From NCBI GenBank assembly GCA_022511485.1, contig JAFLUJ010000097.1, positions 1-5,059 of the forward strand: a stretch of DNA of 5,059 nt. The letters are read 5' to 3'. Source of the DNA: Oscillospiraceae bacterium (GTDB lineage: Bacteria; Bacillota; Clostridia; Oscillospirales; Ruminococcaceae). This document shows, piece by piece, positions 1 to 4,973 of the stretch (its first letter is position 1; every line of letters starts with the position of its first letter). The position numbers and the translations under genes were made by a program. The notes beneath the pieces were generated by a model that searched no databases, was not told the origin of the DNA, and saw nothing but the letters and a program-made list of their open reading frames with translations.

Positions 1-1795
1 CATAATTTTTTCTCTCAGTGATACCGGTAAATTCGTCAATACGCTGCTGCATATCATCCTCCGTATACTGACCCACACCGATCAGATAAAATTCGTCGCC
101 GCCTGCACGGACGCTGATCTCATTTTTGCGTTTGATCTCCAATACTCCGGTGCTGACAAACCGGATACCGAAATCTCCTTCGGTATGTCCGAAGGTATCG
201 TTGATATATTTTAATCCGTCCATATCAATTACACATACAAACAGCTGGCTGTTCTCATCTGCTTCGTGAAGCATTCTGTCAAGCTCGGTATACATACCTC
301 TTCTGTTGTATAACCCGGTCATTTCATCCCGGACAGAAAGGGTTTGCAGACGCTTTTTGCTGCGTATCATCTCCAAAGCGTTATTGACAAAACGCAGCCA
401 GTTGCGGTACACAAGATTTATATGGAATGTATCGTGTATATCACGCTGCAATACTGAATATCCCAGAGCCTGTCCGTTGAAGTGGACTGACGAAAAATAA
501 TAGACGGAAGGCTTTTCGCTTTCCTCAAATAATTTAGGAAGCATCTTTGCTGTCTCAAATACTACAAGCGGCTCGTCTGTGCAGAAGGACTGTTCGCCAA
601 TTGTGGAATGAGCAACTGCAATTTTCATTTTATCCGGATAGCCGTGCATTCTGTCCTGTTCAATATCCAGCCAGTTTTCAGTAAGGCAAAGATAATAGTT
701 AAGAAAAGGATTCAGCAGATATGTACTTCCAAGTATCTGGCTCATACATTCATCGGGAGTTTGTGAGGCTGTAAAATGCTCAAGTATATAGCTTTCCATC
801 AAGAAACCGATGTCGATCTGATTCATGATCTCCGGGTCGGCATAATTTCGCGACTGCATATAAAGAGCGTGCTGGAGCGTCCTTGCAGAGCGAAGATAAT
901 CCGGTTCGCATCCGCAGCTCATAGCCGGATGAAATTTTTGTGAAACGTCAGCTTCATAGGGGATGATCTCAGCGTCAGGCTCTATGATCCGGCGGATATA
1001 GTCTACGGCATCCGCAGCGGAATTAGTGTCATTCGCTTCGTATGATGAAAGCGTGATCCTGTTGGTAGCGCCCTCCTCGGTTGCCTCAAAGCTGACAACG
1101 AGCAGGTCGTCCGGGACTTTTACGCCGTTTTTATCAAGCTTGTCGATAAGACCCAGAGCCATATGGTCTCCGGCACAGATGACCGCTTCCGGCATGGATA
1201 CTGCGCCGCTTAACAGATCGTCTGCAAGCTTGTCCCCGCTGAAATACCAGAAATCACCGTAAATAATATGCTCATCAGCGACTGTAAGACCGTGCTTGCT
1301 TATTTCGTCCAGAAAGATCTCAAGACGTGAATCCGCAGCAGCATTTCCTTTAGGTCCGGTCAGGATACAGAGGTTTTTCTTTCCATGCACGTCAATAACA
1401 TGGCGGCACATTTCCCGGAGCAGATACTCGTTCCGGTTTTCGATGGTAGGGAGACCTTCGATGGGCATTTCAAGAGCAACCGCCGGTATCCCGGAGCTTT
1501 CTTTCAAACGGTCGCATATACGCTTGATCGTCGCTCCGCTGTGATCTCCGATCAGCATGGCAGTGTCTATGATAACGCCGTCAAGCATATCGAAATTTGC
1601 CAGTTCAAAGATATTTGCTTCGCCGATCCTGTAGGACAGCCATTCCAGCTCCAGATATGTCATAGCGCCGAACACACAGACGTTATATCCGTATTTTTCG
1701 CATTGGTGCAGGATACCTTTTATTATCCGGTTACCATGGACGGATTCGGGAAGGGCAGTCAACAGAGCTATATTTTTTCTTTGCTTCATATACAT
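1..1795 (-). CDS. LacI/PBP1-like sensor fused to GGDEF diguanylate cyclase (3' end beyond window)
   Basis: Likely cytoplasmic diguanylate cyclase that makes cyclic di-GMP from two GTP under control of a small-ligand sensor. I translated it from the minus strand; it stays open to the left edge, so the end of the GGDEF domain is missing. Numbering uses the ATG at 1789. Residues 1-285 resemble a LacI/periplasmic-binding-protein type 1 fold: the first strand (KNIALLTA) starts at once, with no helix-turn-helix and no signal peptide, and late in the domain comes AVICAGDHMALGLIDKL (202-218). An SCGC motif follows at 291-294, then a mainly helical region (about 295-380) and a possible GAF-like part (about 385-460). 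The GGDEF domain begins at DEMTGLYNRRG (488-498), has metal-binding D522 in IDMDGLKYIND, GHTEGD (534-539) and an intact GGDEF at 563-567. The inhibitory-site position reads RxxE (R554, E557) instead of RxxD. Two in-frame ATGs (1795 and 1789) lie 4 and 10 nt after AGGAAG (1805-1800); either may be used. It has its own promoter. Domain calls rest on motif recognition; the ligand is unknown. Confidence 0.9.
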   Translation of the reverse strand, partial: MYMKQRKNIALLTALPESVHGNRIIKGILHQCEKYGYNVCVFGAMTYLELEWLSYRIGEANIFELANFDMLDGVIIDTAMLIGDHSGATIKRICDRLKESSGIPAVALEMPIEGLPTIENRNEYLLREMCRHVIDVHGKKNLCILTGPKGNAAADSRLEIFLDEISKHGLTVADEHIIYGDFWYFSGDKLADDLLSGAVSMPEAVICAGDHMALGLIDKLDKNGVKVPDDLLVVSFEATEEGATNRITLSSYEANDTNSAADAVDYIRRIIEPDAEIIPYEADVSQKFHPAMSCGCEPDYLRSARTLQHALYMQSRNYADPEIMNQIDIGFLMESYILEHFTASQTPDECMSQILGSTYLLNPFLNYYLCLTENWLDIEQDRMHGYPDKMKIAVAHSTIGEQSFCTDEPLVVFETAKMLPKLFEESEKPSVYYFSSVHFNGQALGYSVLQRDIHDTFHINLVYRNWLRFVNNALEMIRSKKRLQTLSVRDEMTGLYNRRGMYTELDRMLHEADENSQLFVCVIDMDGLKYINDTFGHTEGDFGIRFVSTGVLEIKRKNEISVRAGGDEFYLIGVGQYTEDDMQQRIDEFTGITERKNY

Positions 1796-1803
1796 CCAAC
1801 TTC

Positions 1804-1824
1804 CTATACTGTAATATGGTATAG
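1804..1824 (-). promoter_or_regulatory. Dyad in the GGDEF leader, next to the ribosome binding site
   Basis: CTATAC (1804-1809) and GTATAG (1819-1824) are perfect inverted 6-mers around 9 nt. In the minus-strand transcript they would form a weak six-pair hairpin just after the predicted transcription start. It takes up the first two bases (A1805, G1804) of the AGGAAG ribosome binding site. It could equally be a protein-binding dyad, or chance in AT-rich DNA. Confidence 0.25.
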
Positions 1825-1825
1825 C

Positions 1826-1869
1826 TGTTTCATTTATTATACCATAAATTGTTTCATTAGTCAATGAAA
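1826..1869. repeat. TTTCATT repeats around the promoter, candidate operator
   Basis: The 9-mer TGTTTCATT occurs at 1826-1834 and again at 1850-1858, a start-to-start distance of 24 bp. A third, inverted copy (AATGAAA, 1863-1869) forms a 7-bp dyad with 1852-1858 around a 4-bp centre. The dyad covers the -35 element and the nearer direct repeat lies just downstream of the -10. Such placement is typical of a repressor site, but the sequence is AT-rich and short repeats arise easily there. No regulator gene is encoded in the window; the LacI-like protein itself lacks a DNA-binding domain. Confidence 0.4.
1836..1864 (-). promoter_or_regulatory. Sigma-A promoter of the GGDEF gene
   Basis: On the minus strand a -35 TTGACT (1864-1859) and a perfect -10 TATAAT (1841-1836) are separated by exactly 17 bp. 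The base pair TG one position before the -10 (TGGTATAAT) makes it an extended -10 as well. Transcription should start near 1829, giving a leader of roughly 34 nt before the first ATG of the GGDEF gene. This is the only convincing promoter I find in the window, and it implies that the GGDEF gene is transcribed separately from mntP. Confidence 0.85.
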
Positions 1870-1903
1870 TTATATTTACATAAGATATATGATTTGTTTT
1901 GCC

Positions 1904-1919
1904 GCCCCTTGACAGGGGC
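1904..1919 (-). terminator. GC-rich hairpin after mntP, possible weak terminator
   Basis: GCCCCT (1904-1909) pairs perfectly with AGGGGC (1914-1919) around a 4-nt loop, 9 nt past the mntP stop codon. Its position suits the end of the mntP transcript. On the minus strand, however, it is followed by GGCAAAACAAATC, not by a run of T, so it is not a standard intrinsic terminator. The plus strand also lacks a T run after it. It may mark a 3' end or act together with another factor. Confidence 0.35.
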
Positions 1920-1927
1920 TTCCCCGC

Positions 1928-2503
1928 TTAGAAATTGACCACTCCCAGATGTTCAAGGAGAATTTTAAGTCCGATAAGGATAAGGATGACCCCTCCGGCG
2001 ATCTCTGCTTTGTTTTTGTATTTTGCTCCGAAGCGGTTTCCGAGGAGAACTCCCCCAAGAGAAAGTGCGAATGTGGTAACTCCGATAATAAGTATGGAGA
2101 AAAAGATATTCACTTTCAGAAACGCAAAGGTGATACCCACTGCAAGAGCGTCTATGCTTGTTGCAACGGCAAGGACGGTAAGCTCCCCCATTTTAAGGAC
2201 GTCCGTCTTTTCTTCTTCCTCCCCATCCTTTTCTTTGACAGCCTCAATGACCATTTTTCCTCCGATAAAGGCAAGGAGCACAAAGGCTATCCAGTGGTCA
2301 AAAGCTTCGATATATTTCGAGAAGCTTGTACCCAATAAATAACCAATGAGAGGCATGATCGCCTGAAAGCCTCCGAAAAAGAGAGCTATTATGTAGGCGT
2401 GGACCATATTGAGCTTGCGCATATTAAGTCCCTTACAGACCGATACCGAAAATGCGTCGGCGGATAATCCCACACCGATCAGAAAAAGTTCCAAGAATCC
2501 CAT
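1928..2503 (-). CDS. mntP: MntP manganese efflux pump
   Basis: Inner-membrane exporter that removes excess Mn(II), family MntP (formerly DUF204/YebN). The protein has 191 residues, matching the usual length of about 185-190. Six hydrophobic helices are visible at roughly 3-23, 36-58, 68-89, 107-127, 131-155 and 168-186. The family's two matched signatures are present: GLSADAF in helix 1 with D16, and ATSIDALAVG in helix 4 with D118, both conserved acidic positions of the E. coli protein. The loop between helices 3 and 4 is strongly acidic (DGEEEEKTD, about 93-101). AGGAAGG (2517-2511) sits 7 nt before the ATG and fixes the start. The gene is last in a probable run of five genes and follows the 54-residue gene after 106 nt that contain two hairpins. 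I see no yybP-ykoY manganese riboswitch in that spacer. The family call is firm; substrate specificity is inferred from the family. Confidence 0.96.
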   Translation of the reverse strand: MGFLELFLIGVGLSADAFSVSVCKGLNMRKLNMVHAYIIALFFGGFQAIMPLIGYLLGTSFSKYIEAFDHWIAFVLLAFIGGKMVIEAVKEKDGEEEEKTDVLKMGELTVLAVATSIDALAVGITFAFLKVNIFFSILIIGVTTFALSLGGVLLGNRFGAKYKNKAEIAGGVILILIGLKILLEHLGVVNF

Positions 2504-2526
2504 AATATTACCTTCCTGAATATAAT

Positions 2527-2561
2527 ACTTGACAAGCTGACCCGAAGATAGCTTGTCAAGT
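2527..2561 (-). promoter_or_regulatory. Strong UUCG-capped hairpin in the mntP leader
   Basis: Bases 2527-2538 and 2550-2561 are perfectly complementary (12 bp). On the minus strand the inner 11 nt read AUCUUCGGGUC: three more pairs (A-U, U-G, C-G) close a UUCG tetraloop, leaving one bulged C. The C(UUCG)G cap exists only on the minus strand, which is the coding direction, so an RNA role is more likely than a protein-binding DNA dyad. It ends 10 nt before the mntP ribosome binding site. The sequence after it (ATTATATTC) is not a clean U run, so termination would be weak. It might be an attenuator, an mRNA end protector or a processing site. Confidence 0.6.
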
Positions 2562-2562
2562 T

Positions 2563-2589
2563 ATACTATGCAAAAATTTTTTATAGTAT
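2563..2589 (-). repeat. AT-rich inverted repeat between the 54-residue gene and mntP
   Basis: ATACTAT (2563-2569) and ATAGTAT (2583-2589) are perfect 7-bp inverted repeats around 13 nt. The centre holds a short self-complementary A5/T5 stretch. It lies one base from the UUCG hairpin. On the minus strand it precedes that hairpin, so the two would fold in tandem. It contains TATAAC-like sequence at its exit, but no matching -35 at 16-18 bp, so I do not call a promoter. Confidence 0.4.
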
Positions 2590-2609
2590 TCATTATTTTA
2601 GTCTGGACT

Positions 2610-2774
2610 TTAATCCAGTTCTATGTCACTGATAACGACTCCGAAGCTCTCCAGCTTAGATTTAACGATTTTGATCTGGTTAGCGATCTCTTTATCTTTA
2701 TTGTCAGATTTTTGTATGCGCTGCAAATTCGTGTACATATCAATAAGCACACTGATAAGTTCTTTATCATTCAT
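2610..2774 (-). CDS. Small uncharacterised protein, 54 residues
   Basis: I do not recognise a characterised family. The protein starts MNDKELISVLIDMYTN and ends ESFGVVISDIELD. It is soluble, highly charged and rich in K, D, E and I, with no signal peptide, membrane segment or cysteine. Residues about 3-45 look like two amphipathic helices separated by a charged stretch (QKSDNKDKE), so a small helical hairpin or coiled coil is plausible. The ATG at 2774 is chosen because AAAGGAGGT (2789-2781) lies 6 nt upstream; the in-frame GTG at 2792 would begin inside that ribosome binding site. The upstream flavoprotein ends at 2789, so the two genes are probably translationally coupled. A near-ideal ribosome binding site, an ordinary stop and operon position support a real gene. 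Its function is unknown; association with the flavoprotein or with MntP is only a guess from position. Confidence 0.8.
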   Translation of the reverse strand: MNDKELISVLIDMYTNLQRIQKSDNKDKEIANQIKIVKSKLESFGVVISDIELD

Positions 2775-2780
2775 ATTTTT

Positions 2781-2790
2781 ACCTCCTTTC
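2781..2790 (-). promoter_or_regulatory. Ribosome binding site coupling the flavoprotein and small-protein genes
   Basis: The minus strand reads GAAAGGAGGT. Its 5' bases include the last two of the flavoprotein's TGA stop codon (2791-2789). The AGGAGG core is complete, and 6 nt separate it from the ATG at 2774. Ribosomes ending the flavoprotein would be placed directly on it, and it decides the start of the 54-residue protein. Confidence 0.85.
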
Positions 2791-3280
2791 ACTCAGCGTA
2801 GGCTTTTATAATTTCCCCGATATATTGCTTGTGGATGGGATCGCTTCCGTTTACAGGCTTTATATCCTCAGCAAGCAGGGAAGCATCCATATCCTGAGCA
2901 TAAATTTTTCTGCAAACAAGCACAAGCTTTGCTTCTTTAAACGCAGTAGTTCCGTCGATAAATTCGGGAGTAAGACCGGTCTCCTTCATTTTGTCGCAGT
3001 CCCTGCCGGAATGTGATCCGCAGAAGCTGAGAGCCGGACGGTATTTTTCGTCGAAAAAGCTTGCAGTGAAAAGCTCGTTTTTCTCCATAAAATCATAGGT
3101 GTACCGTATGGGACGAACGACTGTTATAAAAGTATTTTTTCCCCACATAACTCCGGAAAATCCCCAGGAGGCTGTCATGGTGTTGAAGCCCTTTTCGTCT
3201 CCGCCTGTAAGCAGAAACCACTCCTTTCCGATCTTATCCCAGGGATTGAAGTCAAGTCCGTTTACTGAAATTTCTTTCAT
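2789..3280 (-). CDS. Flavin reductase-like FMN-binding protein (flavoredoxin type)
   Basis: A 163-residue protein of the flavin-reductase-like split-barrel family (COG1853), expected to bind FMN in the cytoplasm and move electrons between NAD(P)H, ferredoxin or other partners; the true substrate is unknown. Family features are NTMTASWG (33-40), the phosphate and isoalloxazine-contacting stretch VRPIRYTYDFM (55-65), FTASFF (71-76), SGRDCDKMKETGLTP (91-105) and a C-terminal HKQYIGEI (150-157). The length fits the short single-domain form. Start 3280 is preferred: AAAGGA lies 9 nt before it, while the in-frame ATG at 3298 has no ribosome binding site and would itself contain that AAAGGA. It follows mnmA after 51 nt with no hairpin or good promoter between, and overlaps the next ribosome binding site. 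The family is clear; calling it a reductase with a defined physiological role would be an overstatement. Confidence 0.88.
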   Translation of the reverse strand: MKEISVNGLDFNPWDKIGKEWFLLTGGDEKGFNTMTASWGFSGVMWGKNTFITVVRPIRYTYDFMEKNELFTASFFDEKYRPALSFCGSHSGRDCDKMKETGLTPEFIDGTTAFKEAKLVLVCRKIYAQDMDASLLAEDIKPVNGSDPIHKQYIGEIIKAYAE

Positions 3281-3331
3281 GGTATCAAATCCTTTCATGC
3301 TATTTATTTAAGTATATATTATTTACAGCCT

Positions 3332-4402
3332 TTATATGATAGTCCCCCCGCCCACAACGATATTTCCGTCATAGACAACAAGTGCCTGACCTCGTGCAGG
3401 AGCACGCTGGGGAGTATCAAACGTGACCCTTATCCTGCTGTCTCCTGCCCTTTCTAAAATTCCGGGAGCATCCTGCATATTATACCGTGTCTTTGCAGTG
3501 ATCCTCATAGGCTCTGTAATATCAGAAACGGAGATCAGATTCACGTCCTCTGCCTCAACCACTGTTTTCATAAGACTTTCACTGTCTCCCAGAGTGACGG
3601 TGTTTCTGACCGCGTCCTTGCCGCAGACAAACATAGGCTTTCCGAAGGTCACTCCCAGACCCTTTCTCTGTCCGATGGTGTATCTGTGGACGCCTCCATG
3701 CTTTCCGATAATATTCCCATCGACGTCAAGAAAATCCCCCCCGGGAAAATCCCTGCCGGTGTATTCGGAAATAAATTTTGCGTAGTCTCCGTCCGGGATA
3801 AAGCATATGTCCTGACTGTCCGGCTTCCTGGCATTTACAAGACCGTTTTCCTCCGCGACGGCTCGTATCTGAGATTTATCAAGTCCGTAAAGGGGAAAGA
3901 TCGTGTGTTCGAGTTGAAACTGGGTCATGTTGTAAAGCACGTAGGTCTGGTCTTTTTTACGGTCGGCGGGACGCATAAGAAGATACCGCCCCGTTTTGAC
4001 CTCCCGTTGGATTTTTGCATAATGTCCCGTAGCAATACCGTCAAAGCCAAGCTCCAGAGCACGATGGAGCATCTTTTCAAATTTAATATGCCGGTTGCAT
4101 AAAATGCAGGGGTTGGGAGTTTCCCCATTTATATAGCTGTCTGCAAATTTATCGGTAACATGAGTGCGGAAAAGCTCTTTAAAATTGAAAACGAAATGCT
4201 CGATACCGATTTTATAGCACACCATTCTGGCGTCTTCCACATCGGACAGGGAACAGCAGGTGCGGGTCAAAGCGTCCCCGGTGTCGTTCCCGTCGTAAAG
4301 CTTCAATGTGCAGCCTGCCACATCGTATCCCTGCTGCTTCAAGAGAAGAGCGGCAGCGGAGCTGTCCACTCCGCCGCTCATTCCCACAAGAATTTTATTC
4401 AT
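3332..4402 (-). CDS. mnmA: tRNA-specific 2-thiouridylase MnmA
   Basis: Cytoplasmic enzyme that adenylates C2 of the wobble uridine U34 in tRNA-Lys, -Glu and -Gln and replaces the oxygen with sulfur delivered from a cysteine desulfurase. The protein is 356 residues, the normal length. An N-terminal PP-loop SGGVDSS (9-15) binds ATP. The first catalytic cysteine is C102 in TPNPCILCNRHIKF, and the second is C200 in PDSQDICFI. TGHYAK (125-130), KDQTYVL (150-156) and YTIGQRKGLG (241-250) are further signatures, and the C-terminal beta-barrel ends GGGTII. C99 occupies the place of the aspartate in E. coli (NPDILC), giving CxxC. Start 4402 is chosen because the PP-loop strand begins there and AGGAAG (4414-4409) is 6 nt upstream; the open frame before it is a shadow of the upstream gene's repeats. 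The start overlaps the end of the upstream gene by 8 nt (ATGAATAA), so translation is probably coupled. Confidence 0.97.
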   Translation of the reverse strand: MNKILVGMSGGVDSSAAALLLKQQGYDVAGCTLKLYDGNDTGDALTRTCCSLSDVEDARMVCYKIGIEHFVFNFKELFRTHVTDKFADSYINGETPNPCILCNRHIKFEKMLHRALELGFDGIATGHYAKIQREVKTGRYLLMRPADRKKDQTYVLYNMTQFQLEHTIFPLYGLDKSQIRAVAEENGLVNARKPDSQDICFIPDGDYAKFISEYTGRDFPGGDFLDVDGNIIGKHGGVHRYTIGQRKGLGVTFGKPMFVCGKDAVRNTVTLGDSESLMKTVVEAEDVNLISVSDITEPMRITAKTRYNMQDAPGILERAGDSRIRVTFDTPQRAPARGQALVVYDGNIVVGGGTII

Positions 4403-4949
4403 ATTGATCTTCCTTTTCAGGATCGGTTTCAGGACTATTTTCAGCTGCTGTTTCAGGTTCAGCTTCTGAGATTGTTTCAGAGACCATTTCAGGGTCAGGA
4501 TCTTTCTCCGGCTCTTTTTGTGCCGCTTCTTCCGCACGGTCTATTACATTTCTTGAAAATACTGTTACATACTGGGAGCATTTGCACATGATAGCGGTCT
4601 TGGCTTTTTCGATGGCTTCATCGTTTCTCCCAAGGTTCACAAGGTTTACAGAGGCTATTGCCGAGCATACTGCCAAGCCGTATTTCCGGAGTTTTTTGGG
4701 AAGGCTGTGCCATGTTATTTTTTCCAGAGTTTTCAGAGCGGCTTCGTAAAGTCCCGCTGCTGTCTGATAGATGGCAAGGACTGTGAGTATCCGGTCGTCA
4801 TCGGGGAAGGCTTCCAGATAGTAAACTCCCTCGTCATAGACATGAGCTGCGCCGTCCTTGTCACTTTTCAGGATACAAAGGGTCATTTCCACGCAGTAAT
4901 AATATGCTGCTGTCCGGAGCTTTCCGGTGGACTGAGCAATGTCAAGCAC
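4395..4949 (-). CDS. TPR-like helical-repeat protein with acidic tetrapeptide tail, start uncertain
   Basis: A soluble, mostly helical protein with at least two TPR-like units, about residues 54-80 (TVLAIYQTAAGLYEAALKTL) and 92-121 (NLVNLGRNDEAIEKAKTAI), numbering from the GTG at 4949. An acidic, proline-rich tail begins at about 139, in which the repeat (P/S/A)-E-x-x occurs seven times (153-180). There is no signal peptide or membrane helix. TPR proteins usually act as protein-protein scaffolds; the 8-nt overlap with mnmA suggests a link to tRNA thiolation or sulfur transfer, but that is inference. The N-terminus is doubtful. The GTG lacks a ribosome binding site, and helix-like sequence (EILAAEEALHRVDLVSV) stays open upstream without another standard start to an in-frame TAA at 5013-5015. 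Either the gene is frameshifted near 4998-5003 or it begins at a non-standard codon. A coding region is well supported; the exact start is not. Confidence 0.7.
   Translation of the reverse strand: MLDIAQSTGKLRTAAYYYCVEMTLCILKSDKDGAAHVYDEGVYYLEAFPDDDRILTVLAIYQTAAGLYEAALKTLEKITWHSLPKKLRKYGLAVCSAIASVNLVNLGRNDEAIEKAKTAIMCKCSQYVTVFSRNVIDRAEEAAQKEPEKDPDPEMVSETISEAEPETAAENSPETDPEKEDQYE
4410..4493 (-). repeat. 12-bp tandem repeat, seven units, inside the TPR-like gene
   Basis: Seven degenerate 12-bp units sit end to end. On the plus strand the core TTTCAG recurs at 4415, 4427, 4439, 4451, 4475 and 4487, exactly 12 or 24 bp apart, and the unit at 4463 is the degenerate CTTCTG. In the reading frame the units encode PEMV, SETI, SEAE, PETA, AENS, PETD and PEKE. 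The repeat ends 7 bp before the mnmA start, and its last unit supplies most of the mnmA ribosome binding site. Such arrays grow and shrink by slippage in whole units without breaking the frame. Confidence 0.85.
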
Positions 4950-4973
4950 GCTGACAAGGTCGACCCGGTGGAG

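Noticed and set aside
1385..1867. 160-codon plus-strand open frame
   Set aside because: It is antisense to the well-supported GGDEF gene, runs through that gene's promoter, and shows no recognisable domain.
1935..2342. Two overlapping plus-strand open frames opposite mntP
   Set aside because: Antisense shadows of a clear MntP coding region; their composition mirrors its membrane helices.
2554..2559. Consensus TTGACA as a -35 for mntP
   Set aside because: It is part of the hairpin arm, and no -10-like hexamer lies 15-19 bp downstream on the minus strand.
2527..2561. UUCG hairpin as a strong intrinsic terminator
   Set aside because: The following bases on the minus strand (ATTATATTC) have no continuous U run; on the plus strand no gene needs ending there.
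2603..2618. CTGGA/TCCAG dyad over the stop of the 54-residue gene
   Set aside because: Only 5 bp, without a U run; too weak to call a terminator.
2775..2792. GTG at 2792 as start of the 54-residue protein
   Set aside because: It would translate the AAAGGAGGT ribosome binding site that serves the ATG at 2774.
3281..3298. ATG at 3298 as start of the flavoprotein
   Set aside because: No ribosome binding site precedes it, and the AAAGGA used for 3280 would be coding.
4403..4537. N-terminal extension of MnmA by 45 Lys/Leu-rich residues in its own open frame
   Set aside because: It lies wholly inside the TPR-like gene's repeat tail and is a frame shadow of GAA-rich codons. MnmA proteins begin with the PP-loop strand, and a good ribosome binding site fixes the start at 4402.
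3686..4591. Plus-strand open frames opposite mnmA and the TPR-like tail
   Set aside because: Antisense to conserved mnmA motifs and to the 12-bp repeat; no family features or ribosome binding sites.
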